NCBI RefSeq assembly: GCF_004331685.1 | Contig: NZ_SJSM01000009.1 | Coordinates: 62,001-126,000 of the forward strand | Source of the DNA: Pedobacter hiemivivus | Lineage (GTDB): Bacteria; Bacteroidota; Bacteroidia; Sphingobacteriales; Sphingobacteriaceae | Direction of reading: 5' to 3' | Length of the DNA stretch: 64,000 bases | Part shown: piece by piece, positions 36,613-45,177 of the stretch | Layout of the letters: each line of letters starts with the position of its first letter | Position numbering within the stretch: the first letter of the stretch is position 1 | The notes under the pieces: generated by a model | Databases searched by the model: none | The model's input: only the letters and a program-made list of their open reading frames with translations | Told to the model about the DNA's origin: nothing | Made by a program: the position numbers and the translations under genes

Positions 36613-37110
36613 TTACTTTTTAGTGAATTCGTACTGATAAGACAGGATTACTTTCCCATTCAACTTTTTATCTCTTTTTATCAATAGCTTACCCGATTTC
36701 AGGCTTACATAAGAACCTATGCTTAAGCTGTTAGTTACCGTACCATTTTTTAACGAAATAGTAGTCGGCACTTTTACATCATCAACCGTCCAATTACCTG
36801 AAGTTAAGTCAGCGATTTTGGGTGAATTGCCTGAGGTGATAGTAAAAGTAGATGGGTTGCCTTGTGCATCGCCCATAAAAGCAATAACCAGGTCGGTATA
36901 TGGGTACACCGATGTGATGTCTATTTGTTTGTAAGGGAAGCCCTTTGTGGTAGCATCTTGATCAATTTGTGTCACTTTAGTTAAGCCCCAGGTACCTTGA
37001 ATAGATTTCACAACATTTTGTGGTTCGCCTATCGGTGGAAACTCTTCCGGTTTACAGCTCCATATCGAGAAGATACAGATGGCGAATAGAATATATTGAA
37101 TACGTTTCAT
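36613..37110 (-). CDS. Small lipoprotein of the starch locus (DUF5004-like, tentative)
   Basis: A 165-residue lipoprotein (signal ending IFSIWSC, Cys near 19). SIQGTWGLTKVTQID and a pattern of beta strands suggest a lipocalin-like small barrel. It resembles DUF5004 proteins encoded in polysaccharide loci, but this is from memory of the family and tentative. It is located 24 bases after susD and 7 bases before the next secreted protein gene. Role unknown, presumably at the outer membrane. Confidence 0.5.
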   Translation of the reverse strand: MKRIQYILFAICIFSIWSCKPEEFPPIGEPQNVVKSIQGTWGLTKVTQIDQDATTKGFPYKQIDITSVYPYTDLVIAFMGDAQGNPSTFTITSGNSPKIADLTSGNWTVDDVKVPTTISLKNGTVTNSLSIGSYVSLKSGKLLIKRDKKLNGKVILSYQYEFTKK

Positions 37111-37134
37111 ACGTTTATCTTTTAAAATTTAGGA

Positions 37135-38511
37135 TTAAAAACAGTTGCCTTCAGGATTGCGTTGGAAATTTACATTCGTACCCATTTCTTCCTGAGGGAA
37201 TTGGAGAATAAAGCCTGGACAGTTCCAAACTGAACCCCGTTTATCAATATTCTCGCCCTTAGCTCCAATCCGTTTAATCTCCGAAAGTCTGTTGCCCTCT
37301 CCAGCTAGTTCCAAACCGCGTTCAAAGCGAGCATTAGTAATGATAAAGGCAGGGGTCGATCCAACTGGGATACTCTTGGTACCAGCATATGCCCTATTCA
37401 TAATGTCATTGATATCCTGAATGGCCACTGGTAGATTGGCATTGTTTTCTGCCGCAGCCTCAGCTCTGATTAACTTCATTTGTGTGAGGTAAATCACCGG
37501 AACATTAAACCTGTCTTTGTTGTATTTCGTAATCACGATATTCCCTGGATACTTAACCACATCAAATAGTGTTTTTCTAACATCATTTGGCGTGTTTACC
37601 ATGGCATAAAACGCAGTTGTAAACCTCATATTTGGTAGCCCATTGTCTGAACGGAATTGATTTCTTAATTCTGCGCCCGGTTCAAAAGCTCCCCTGGTAC
37701 TAATCATCTGAAATATACTCTCTGTTGATCCTGTTTCAGTGAAACGAGCTGCATAAGTTGCATCAAGCGTAAACTTCTTACTTTCAATAACCTGATTTGC
37801 GTAATTGTAAGCATTTTGAAAATCGTTCATCTGAAAGTATACTTTTGCGAGTAAACCCTTAGCAGCCCATTTTGTTGGCAACCCATTATTTACATCTGGC
37901 AGTTTGTTTTCTGCATCTTTTAAATCAGTAATAATCTGATCATAAACTTGTTTGACCGTTGACCTATTTTTGGTAACTACTGCAGTACTTAACCTAATTG
38001 TAATACCCAGGTGAGAATTATCTGCGGTAAAACCCCAAGGCTGAGCAAACAACTTAACCACTTCAAAGTGAACAAGCGCTCTTACAAATTTTGCCTGACC
38101 TTCGATGTTATCTTTAGTGGTTGTAGCTTTATCTAAGTTCTCCAACACTAAATTAGCGCGATAAACACCCTGATACATTCCTACATACATATCCCGCTTA
38201 TAGTCACCAAAAATGGATGATTTACGCCCGTAAAACTCGCCAAAATCGCCACTCAAATTGGTGCCATTTAGTTGGTCTGCCATCATTTCATTCACGGCTT
38301 GGATTTTCCCACCAAACATCGCATCTCCACCTACAACCTGGTAAGCAGAATTCATCACCTGAGTTAACCCAGCTTCATCTCCTATAGCTTGCTCTTTATT
38401 TAACGCATCCTGTGGTGGTGCGTCAAGATATTTCTTACATCCTGTTCCGGTACCTGCGAGTACAGCAAGTATCGCAACCGTTTTTAAAATATTTTTATAA
38501 TTGAATTTCAT
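37135..38511 (-). CDS. susD: SusD/RagB-family glycan-binding lipoprotein (starch locus)
   Basis: A 458-residue outer-membrane lipoprotein started at the ATG at 38511 (MKFNYKNILKTVAILAV; lipobox GTGTGC). An eight-codon longer frame exists but would spoil the signal peptide. CKKYLDAPPQDALN is the standard SusD N-terminus, AKFVRALVHFEVVKLFAQPWG is the TPR-rich SusD core, and the C-terminus has RFERGLELAGEGNRLSEIKR. It forms the lid of the SusC barrel and captures the glycan. Located directly after susC. Confidence 0.93.
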   Translation of the reverse strand: MKFNYKNILKTVAILAVLAGTGTGCKKYLDAPPQDALNKEQAIGDEAGLTQVMNSAYQVVGGDAMFGGKIQAVNEMMADQLNGTNLSGDFGEFYGRKSSIFGDYKRDMYVGMYQGVYRANLVLENLDKATTTKDNIEGQAKFVRALVHFEVVKLFAQPWGFTADNSHLGITIRLSTAVVTKNRSTVKQVYDQIITDLKDAENKLPDVNNGLPTKWAAKGLLAKVYFQMNDFQNAYNYANQVIESKKFTLDATYAARFTETGSTESIFQMISTRGAFEPGAELRNQFRSDNGLPNMRFTTAFYAMVNTPNDVRKTLFDVVKYPGNIVITKYNKDRFNVPVIYLTQMKLIRAEAAAENNANLPVAIQDINDIMNRAYAGTKSIPVGSTPAFIITNARFERGLELAGEGNRLSEIKRIGAKGENIDKRGSVWNCPGFILQFPQEEMGTNVNFQRNPEGNCF

Positions 38512-38535
38512 CTTCTTATCTATTATGGTCAACAA

Positions 38536-41500
38536 TTAAAATGAAGTAGATAACCCAACCGACACACTTTTTTGCTGTGGTGTAGTCAGGTATGTTACAT
38601 TCGGACTCATGTTTCTATCCTGATTGTTTTCAAAATCTCTGGCCACCTCTGGGTCACCTCCTGGATATTTACTAAAGGTTAGTAGGTTCATGCCTGACGC
38701 AAAAATCTTTAAAGTTTGCAGCCTCAATTTATTAGCAAAGCTAGCTGGTAGGTTATAAGCGAGTGTCACTTCTCTCAACCTCACAAAAGTGGCATCGTAC
38801 AGGAACATGGTCGAATTATACTGCCATTCGCTTGATAAGCCAGGATAAGTTCCCGTGCTCATCGTTAAACGAGGAAACTTAGCAATGTCACCAGGTTTTT
38901 GCCAGCGATCAGAGATATCTGAACGGATGTTCCAGTCAGTTACAATACCTAACTGGCGTTTAGCAGAACCATCATAAAGGTTACCACCAATAGCGAAGGT
39001 GAATAGCGTGTTTAGCTCAAAACCTTTATAACTAAAGGTATTCGTTAAGCCACCTACATAGTCTGGCAATACCTGACCGGTATTTATACGATCGTCTAAT
39101 GAGAAAGTTTTTGTTTCATAACCATCCTTGTTTAACCAGATTGGTAAGCCGTCAGCCGGATCAACACCTTTATAACGCACCAAATAGTTTACACCCAATG
39201 GATAGCCAATGGAAATTCTGGTATCATTTGTTCCGCCGCGTACAGCATCAGCAGAAAAATCACCAAGGCTAACCACTTCATTTCTATTTTTAGAAATATT
39301 TAATCTGGTGATCCATTTAAAATTATCAGATTGAATATTTATCGTATTCAAGCTCAGCTCTACCCCTTCGTTTAGGATTTCGCCAACGTTAACCCAGCCC
39401 CTTAAGAAACCAGTTGAAGGCGAAATACCGCCATCCAATAGCGCGCCTTTAGTTTTTTTGTGGTAATAAGAAAACTCCCCACTAATTCTGTTATTGAATA
39501 AGCCGAAATCAAGCCCTATATCAAAATTACGCCCCTCTTCCCATTTTAATCCAGGATTTTCTACGTTGTCCGGGGCCACGGTGCCATTTCCGTTATATGA
39601 TTTACCCTGATAAAAAATAGAATAATATTGACCGGAAGGGAAATTTGAACTACCTACTACACCATAACTTGTTCTCAGTTTTAAATTTGAGATCACTTTA
39701 CTGTCACTTAAGAAGTTTTCCTGACTGATGTACCATGAAGCTGAGGCAGCAGGGAAAAATCCATACTTATTGTTTGGCCCAAATTTAGAAGATCCATCCC
39801 TTCTGGCTAGAACTTGTAAGTAGTACTTATTGTCGTATGAATAGTTGATTCTTGAAAATAAAGAAGCGAAAGTGTTTCTATCAGCCCCCAATACATAGTT
39901 CAAAGAATTAGCTTTGATTTGATCAGCCAATGCTTTATCGTAACTCTGTGTATCTTTATTAAAAGGGCCATTTGCATCACCGTAAATACCGTCTTTGTAT
40001 AAATTGCGATAGCTCTCTTGATTCTCTGCTCCAACAAGGAAAGACAATTTATGTTTATTACTGAATTCCAGATCATAATTTACCGTCCCGGTAAATGTGT
40101 GGTTCAATACTTTTACAGGCCATGCATTTGCATAACCAGAGCTTTGGTTTCTAAGGATAGCAGGCTGATATTGGTTCTCCTTCACATCCATGTTATCCAT
40201 ATTGGCAATTGCTTTAATACTTAAGTTCTTAACCGGTTTCAATTCGAATGTAACCCCTGCGATTAACCTATCAGTCACAGTTTTCCAATCCAACAGATCA
40301 ACATTTTTCAAAGGATTTGCTGCATTGTTATAGTAAGATCCATCTGGATTAAAAGCGGGATAAATAGGCAAAGCAGTTGACATGGCCTCTCCCAATCCAC
40401 CACCCCAGGCAGCATTTACCCTTTTGTTGGTTCCTCTATCGTATCCAACATTGATACTTGTTGTAAAATAAGAAGTAGGCTTAATATCAAAATTTGAGCG
40501 GAAACCATAACGTTCGTAAGCATTCCCTTTCAAAAAGCTTTCATTATTGCTATAATTAGCAGAGATAAAGCTTTTTATTTTCTCCGTTCCCTGACTAAAG
40601 GAAACACTCTGATCGTTAAGATGTCCAGTTTGAGTAACTAAGCCCCACCAATCTGTATTATTTTGCTCAGCCTGTGCCCAGGTTAAACCACCTGGTAAAG
40701 GCGCCAATCCAATATTTCCATCATTAGTCCATGCTTCCTGACGCAATTGTAACCATTCTGGTCCATTAACAAACTTAGGTTTGTTGGCATAAGTACTTAC
40801 ACCGTATTTAGTCGATAAGTTAAAGGTTGGCCTACCCAACTTCCCTCTTTTTGTAGTTACTAAAATTACCCCATTTGCACCACGCGAACCGTATATACCT
40901 GCAGCACCGGCATCTTTCAATACCTCTACGGATTCAATATCGTTCGCATTGATCGTTGCCAATGGGTTTTGATTCATACCACCACGATTTCCACCAATAA
41001 ATGGGTCGGAAGTGATAGGAATACCATCTATCACATACAAGGGGTCTCCACCAGCCGAAATTGAGCCAATGCCTCGGATCCTGATGATTGAACCGCTACC
41101 AGCCAATCCGCTACCCGTTGTTACCTGAACACCAGGAGCCTGTCCTTGCAAACCAGCTTCGAAACTGGGGGTGGGGATAGCCGTTAGTTTATCTCCAGTT
41201 ACTTTAGAGATAGAGCCGGTTACTTCACGTCTGGTTTGTGTACCGTAACCCACCACCACAACTTCGTTTAAACTCTGGTCTTCAGGTTTCAAACTAAAAT
41301 TAGCAACTGTACTGCCGTTTATCTTTACAGATTCTTGTTTAGGCTGGTAACCAACATAGCTGATCAACAGCGATACTGTTCCATTACTTAATCCAACGAT
41401 CTTGTAAGTACCATCTGCATTGGTAAGGGTGTTTCTACTTAAACTTTTGATCTGTACAGATGCTCCCGGTAAGGGTAGTCCGGCTTCGTCTAGTACCTTT

Positions 41501-41592
41501 CCAACCAGCGAGCCGGTCTGGGCATTTGCCCCAAGTGCTATCAAAACCAAAAGCACCAAAAGGTAATGCTTTTTTAGGTAAAATACTTTCAT
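38536..41592 (-). CDS. susC: SusC/RagA-family TonB-linked outer-membrane transporter (starch locus)
   Basis: A 1018-residue TonB-dependent importer: signal peptide (about 1-24, ending GANAQ), carboxypeptidase-regulatory-like domain (about 25-105, GSLVGKVLDEAGLPLPGASV), TonB-box/plug (LNEVVVVGYGTQTRREVTGS; plug with PLYVIDGIPI, ANDIESVEVLKDAGAAGIYG), then a 22-strand barrel ending in a terminal Phe (SVGLSTSF). No N-terminal anti-sigma-interacting domain is present, agreeing with regulation by the LacI-type gene upstream. It is the first gene of a 17-kb operon, with a clear promoter and operator-like sites upstream. Confidence 0.95.
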   Translation of the reverse strand: MKVFYLKKHYLLVLLVLIALGANAQTGSLVGKVLDEAGLPLPGASVQIKSLSRNTLTNADGTYKIVGLSNGTVSLLISYVGYQPKQESVKINGSTVANFSLKPEDQSLNEVVVVGYGTQTRREVTGSISKVTGDKLTAIPTPSFEAGLQGQAPGVQVTTGSGLAGSGSIIRIRGIGSISAGGDPLYVIDGIPITSDPFIGGNRGGMNQNPLATINANDIESVEVLKDAGAAGIYGSRGANGVILVTTKRGKLGRPTFNLSTKYGVSTYANKPKFVNGPEWLQLRQEAWTNDGNIGLAPLPGGLTWAQAEQNNTDWWGLVTQTGHLNDQSVSFSQGTEKIKSFISANYSNNESFLKGNAYERYGFRSNFDIKPTSYFTTSINVGYDRGTNKRVNAAWGGGLGEAMSTALPIYPAFNPDGSYYNNAANPLKNVDLLDWKTVTDRLIAGVTFELKPVKNLSIKAIANMDNMDVKENQYQPAILRNQSSGYANAWPVKVLNHTFTGTVNYDLEFSNKHKLSFLVGAENQESYRNLYKDGIYGDANGPFNKDTQSYDKALADQIKANSLNYVLGADRNTFASLFSRINYSYDNKYYLQVLARRDGSSKFGPNNKYGFFPAASASWYISQENFLSDSKVISNLKLRTSYGVVGSSNFPSGQYYSIFYQGKSYNGNGTVAPDNVENPGLKWEEGRNFDIGLDFGLFNNRISGEFSYYHKKTKGALLDGGISPSTGFLRGWVNVGEILNEGVELSLNTINIQSDNFKWITRLNISKNRNEVVSLGDFSADAVRGGTNDTRISIGYPLGVNYLVRYKGVDPADGLPIWLNKDGYETKTFSLDDRINTGQVLPDYVGGLTNTFSYKGFELNTLFTFAIGGNLYDGSAKRQLGIVTDWNIRSDISDRWQKPGDIAKFPRLTMSTGTYPGLSSEWQYNSTMFLYDATFVRLREVTLAYNLPASFANKLRLQTLKIFASGMNLLTFSKYPGGDPEVARDFENNQDRNMSPNVTYLTTPQQKSVSVGLSTSF

Positions 41593-41624
41593 ATTTAAAC
41601 TCGTTTTTAGGGTGTAATATTTGG

Positions 41625-41650
41625 TTAACGTTAAGTGTATGTAACACTTA
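41625..41650. promoter_or_regulatory. Operator-like dyads at the susC transcription start
   Basis: TTAACGTTAA (41625-41634) is a perfect palindrome with the central CG of LacI-family operators. Overlapping it, TAAGTGT-ATGTA-ACACTTA (41632-41650) is a second perfect dyad. Both sit between the -7 box and about 20 bases downstream of it, a position suited to repression. The likely ligand is the LacI-family regulator encoded at 42066-43079. This is inference. Confidence 0.5.
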
Positions 41651-41653
41651 TGG

Positions 41654-41682
41654 TAAATTTACAGTCGGCAACGACAATTCAA
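41654..41682 (-). promoter_or_regulatory. Probable promoter of the starch operon
   Basis: On the minus strand TTG (41682-41680), 18-base spacer, TAAATTTA (41661-41654), near the Bacteroidota consensus. The leader to the susC ATG would be about 55 nt. Confidence 0.5.
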
Positions 41683-41872
41683 AATTTTATATCACATTTA
41701 TTTTTAACACCATATTTTATACTTCTAAACCTCTAAAATGGGCATGAAAATTTGCATACCATCTTCTGAAAAAATAGATTATAAATTACCTAATAAGCTG
41801 AAATACAATAAAATACAAACCAAATAAGCCTTCTTACACTACTAGCTACAGTTGCGTGTTTTTTCTCAATTA

Positions 41873-41900
41873 CCGGGAACGATCCCGGGATCGTTCCCGG
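41873..41900. repeat. 28-bp perfect palindrome upstream of susC
   Basis: The sequence is fully self-complementary with no spacer. Each half contains a 12-mer (GGGAACGATCCC or its complement) that is itself a near-dyad around a central CG, so the palindrome may be two back-to-back LacI-type sites. It has no T-run, so is not an intrinsic terminator. It is strikingly G/C-rich in an A/T-rich gap. Confidence 0.75.
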
Positions 41901-42065
41901 ACTTATCAACACTTTTTGATAGGGTCCAAAGAAAAAGGGAGAAGAATTCTGCGTGAAATCGCAAAACCTTCAGATTTTTTTTTCAAAACAGGCTGTTTTT
42001 GAGGCCCAAAAAAGCCCTCTTTTTTGACTCGAAATTTTAAAGATTTTAGACGTCTTTTTAGCCCC

Positions 42066-43079
42066 TTAACTTAGCTCTGTTGACCGTCTTTTAATCAACT
42101 TAGAATTTAGCACGATCTTCTCGTTTGGATCTACAGATTCTGGGTTCTCCAGCATCTTAAATAGAAGGTTTGCAGCTTCTATTCCGATCTTAGTAGCAGG
42201 CTGGGTAATTGTTGTTAGCGAAGGATTTAATAAGGGAGCAATCTCCAAACTTGAAAAGCCGATTACTTTTAGTTGATCCGGTACAGAAATATTCAAATCG
42301 TAACAAGCATAATAAGTAGCAAAGGCCAACCTTTCCACAGAAGTAAATACGCCATCTGGTTTTAATTCCGTCAGCATTTGCTTCAATATCCCGTTATTTT
42401 TGGAGTAGCTGTTTGTACAATCAACCACAAGACGGTCATCATAGGGGATATTATATTTCAACAAGGCATCTATATAGCCCTGCATCCTAAATTTACCGAT
42501 AGAGAGGTTCTTATTAATAACCAGGTAAGCAATGCGCTTACAGCCTTGCTTGATCAAGTGCTGGGTAGCAGAAAAGCTGCTATCATAATCATTGGTAATT
42601 ACCCTTGGCGTAATGATATCCTCATAAACCCTATCGAAAAATACCAGTGGCAGACGCTTTTGCGTTAGTTCGTTCAAATAATTATGGTCATTTGCCTCAC
42701 CCGATACCGACATGATGATCCCGTCGGCACGGCCATTATGGAGGTGTTGAATAAATGAAACTTCCTTTTCATACACGTCATCCGTAGCATAGATCAGAAT
42801 ATGATACCCCTTTTCACGCGCAACCCGTTCAATACCATGTATTGCTTGCGAGAAAAAATTATTGCCCAGCTCCGGAACAATCACTGCAATCGTTTTACTC
42901 CGCTGCTCTCTAAGATTACTTGCGTAATGATTAGGCTGATAATTAAATTCCTTTGCCTTAGAAAGTATTCTTTCCTTAGTTTCCTTATTGATATCGCTAT
43001 TATCCCTAAAAGCCCTGGACACTGTTGAAGTAGACAGGTTCAGCGCTTTGGCCAACTGCTTAATATTGATGTTCTGCAT
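42066..43079 (-). CDS. LacI-family transcriptional regulator of the starch operon
   Basis: A 337-residue regulator. The N-terminal HTH is INIKQLAKALNLSTSTVSRAFRDNSDINKETKERIL, followed by the hinge helix (YQPNHYASNLRE) and a periplasmic-binding-protein-like sugar-sensing domain (IAVIVPELGNNFFSQAIHGIERVA, TSVERLAFATYYAC, TTITQPATKIGIEAANLL). It lies upstream of, and in the same direction as, the susC operon, separated by 473 bases, and likely binds there, perhaps with maltose as inducer. This differs from Bacteroides thetaiotaomicron, where SusR controls the locus. TACGTTTG (43147-43140 on the minus strand) is a good -7 box for this gene. Confidence 0.93.
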   Translation of the reverse strand: MQNINIKQLAKALNLSTSTVSRAFRDNSDINKETKERILSKAKEFNYQPNHYASNLREQRSKTIAVIVPELGNNFFSQAIHGIERVAREKGYHILIYATDDVYEKEVSFIQHLHNGRADGIIMSVSGEANDHNYLNELTQKRLPLVFFDRVYEDIITPRVITNDYDSSFSATQHLIKQGCKRIAYLVINKNLSIGKFRMQGYIDALLKYNIPYDDRLVVDCTNSYSKNNGILKQMLTELKPDGVFTSVERLAFATYYACYDLNISVPDQLKVIGFSSLEIAPLLNPSLTTITQPATKIGIEAANLLFKMLENPESVDPNEKIVLNSKLIKRRSTELS

Positions 43080-43206
43080 CTATGTTTAGATAATTATTGA
43101 TAGAGAACTATTAATTTAGGGTAAATATAATCGAAAATACAAACGTATTTAGATTTAACAGCTAAATAATCATATAACGAACCTAAACAATAACAATATG
43201 CTAATC

Positions 43207-43235
43207 TTGGGTACGTTATAATTATGTTACATTAG
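43207..43235 (+). promoter_or_regulatory. Probable promoter of the desaturase gene
   Basis: TTG (43207-43209), 18-base spacer, TACATTAG (43228-43235); one mismatch from TAnnTTTG. The leader would be about 40 nt. Confidence 0.4.
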
Positions 43236-43282
43236 CCGAATCAAAAAAGGGACATAACACTGCCCGAGGAATACAATAATTT

Positions 43283-44440
43283 ATGAGAAAAAAGGTTAGG
43301 TTCACGAATGTCAATAATTCGACATTTTACGTGACAGTGCGGAAAAGGGTAGATGCTTATTTTACGGACAATAATATTTCAATACATGCAAATCGGGCCA
43401 TGTGGTTCAAAACCCTCTTCTTCCTTACGGGTTTAGTTGCTGTTTATCTAATGGTCCTTCTGGGTGGTTTTAATGCAGCGGTTACACTTGTACTATGTGC
43501 CATATTAGGTACGTTTGGCGCTTTTGTAGGCTTTAACGTATGCCATGATGCCATCCACAAATCGTACTCTGCAAATCCGACTATCAACAAGTTTTTCAGC
43601 TTTGTTTTTAACCTGATTGGTGCCAGTCCGTATGTTTGGAACATCTGTCATAATATTGTTCACCATACTTATACCAATATAGCAGGACATGATGAGGACA
43701 TTGATGTTGCCCCCGGATTAATTCGTTTCTCAGAATCAGAAACCGTTAATAAGGTACAAAGCTACCAACATTACTATGCCTTTGTGCTGTACAGCTTCGC
43801 CATGCTTTCCTGGGTTTTCAGGAAAGATTATAAAAAATTCTTTCAGAAAAAGATTGGAGAGCATGTTTCTTCACACCCTAGAATAGAATACTTTAAATTG
43901 TTCTTCTATAAAGGAATTTACTATTTCCTCTTTATTGTGCTTCCATTATTGGTGATGAACATTAGCTGGTGGCAATTTGTAGTTGGCTTTTTGGTGATGC
44001 AATTTTCACAAGGACTTGTATTGGGACTGGTTTTCCAACTTGCACACGTAGTAGAGGGTACTAGCTTTCCTTTTCCTAATGAGGAAGGAAATATTGAAGA
44101 GGCCTGGGCCGTACATCAACTGCAAACTACGGCAAACTTTGCGGTAGACTGCAAGGTGACCGGCTTTTTATGTGGGGGACTAAATAGACAGATTGAGCAT
44201 CATCTTTTTCCAAAAGTATGTCATATCCACTACCCTGCTATCGGTGCAATTGTAAAACAAACCGCAGCCGAATTTAATCTTGGCTATATTGAGAGTCCTA
44301 CTTTTAGTGCAGCTTTAGTGTCTCATTATAAAACGCTGAAAAGGTTAGGAAAGGAAACATATAACGAGACTCCTTACATAAACAGGCCTGAACAATATCT
44401 GAACAGGCCCGCTATGGCATTTGCAAAAAATAAGATATAA
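43283..44440 (+). CDS. Membrane fatty-acid (acyl-lipid) desaturase
   Basis: A 385-residue di-iron membrane enzyme with about four membrane helices and the three histidine boxes: HDAIH (near 91), HNIVHH (near 127) and QIEHHLFP (near 311). The QxxHH third box is typical of acyl-lipid and front-end desaturases. It introduces a double bond into membrane fatty acids using O2 and an electron donor. Bacteroidota often use such enzymes for cold adaptation. It is a single gene between the starch regulator and the Glp locus; converging with the SGNH hydrolase gene. Regiospecificity cannot be assigned. Confidence 0.9.
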   Translation: MRKKVRFTNVNNSTFYVTVRKRVDAYFTDNNISIHANRAMWFKTLFFLTGLVAVYLMVLLGGFNAAVTLVLCAILGTFGAFVGFNVCHDAIHKSYSANPTINKFFSFVFNLIGASPYVWNICHNIVHHTYTNIAGHDEDIDVAPGLIRFSESETVNKVQSYQHYYAFVLYSFAMLSWVFRKDYKKFFQKKIGEHVSSHPRIEYFKLFFYKGIYYFLFIVLPLLVMNISWWQFVVGFLVMQFSQGLVLGLVFQLAHVVEGTSFPFPNEEGNIEEAWAVHQLQTTANFAVDCKVTGFLCGGLNRQIEHHLFPKVCHIHYPAIGAIVKQTAAEFNLGYIESPTFSAALVSHYKTLKRLGKETYNETPYINRPEQYLNRPAMAFAKNKI

Positions 44441-44446
44441 AGGGTG

Positions 44447-45139
44447 CTATTTTAAATAGTCACCCTTTTTGAGCACCTCTGCCCAAACCTGATAACCTTC
44501 TGGCTTCAGGTGCAATCCATCGTGTGTTAGATTAGCTTTTAAATGACTTTCTGAATCTAAGAACGCTGGGTACAGATCGATGATCGTTACCTTTTTATCA
44601 GCTAGCTTCCTGATCTCCGAATTGAGCCATAAAATGTGCTCATCTTTACCATAATGATTCTTGAACTTATTAAATGAGCTGTTTACTGGTAACAGGGTAT
44701 AGAAATAGATCTTCGTCTTTTTCGAACCCGCTTTTATTCTGCCAATGATATTTTTATAATTCCTTAAGATGATGCTATCGGGAATATTTCTAGACACATC
44801 ATTGATTCCTATCAATACAAATACTTTTGAAGGTTTGCCAGTTATTACCTGATCCAGACGCTCTAAAACACCAAAGGTGATATCTCCAGAGATCCCCCTG
44901 TTTTTAGCATTAGGTAAATCCAATAATTTACCCCAGTCTGTTCCGGCAGTAATGCTGTTCCCTAAAAAGACGTAATCCTTTTTTTTGATGCCTTCTGTTT
45001 TAAAGGCTTCAACCTTTTTAAGGTAAGCACCCGGTCTGTAAGTGCTATCCCATTTTGCTACCTGAGCCTTTGTACTTGCTGAGGCCAGCATCAGGATTAA
45101 ACTTAATCCTGCAATGATTTTGTGAAATGAATGGTTCAT
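44447..45139 (-). CDS. Secreted SGNH/GDSL-family esterase
   Basis: A 230-residue hydrolase with a signal peptide (about 1-25, ending ASTKAQ). The four SGNH blocks are clear: GNSITAG (nucleophile Ser), GISGD (Gly), GINDVS (Asn) and DGLHLKPEGY (Asp/His). Such enzymes remove acyl or acetyl esters. It is the last gene on the minus strand of the Glp locus, 38 bases after glpT, so deacylation of lysophospholipids or acylated glycerophosphodiesters before GlpQ is an attractive role, but this is inferred from context. A carbohydrate esterase role is the alternative. Confidence 0.85.
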   Translation of the reverse strand: MNHSFHKIIAGLSLILMLASASTKAQVAKWDSTYRPGAYLKKVEAFKTEGIKKKDYVFLGNSITAGTDWGKLLDLPNAKNRGISGDITFGVLERLDQVITGKPSKVFVLIGINDVSRNIPDSIILRNYKNIIGRIKAGSKKTKIYFYTLLPVNSSFNKFKNHYGKDEHILWLNSEIRKLADKKVTIIDLYPAFLDSESHLKANLTHDGLHLKPEGYQVWAEVLKKGDYLK

Positions 45140-45177
45140 TTTATGTTTGGTTATATGAAGCTCCTAAAGTAATAAAT

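Larger units (their letters stand above)
41593..42065. other. 473-base regulatory region between lacI-type gene and susC
   Basis: No gene is seen. From left to right it contains a LacI-type operator-like palindrome (41625-41634), an inverted repeat (41632-41650), the susC promoter (41654-41682), A/T-rich sequence, a 28-bp perfect palindrome (41873-41900), and close to the end of the regulator gene several short dyads (AAAACAG-G-CTGTTTT near 41986; AGACGTCT near 42049). Confidence 0.65.

Noticed and set aside
24366..43079. Starch locus as a recently acquired mobile island
   Set aside because: No integrase, transposase, tRNA attachment site or direct repeats flank it, and base composition looks like that of its neighbours.
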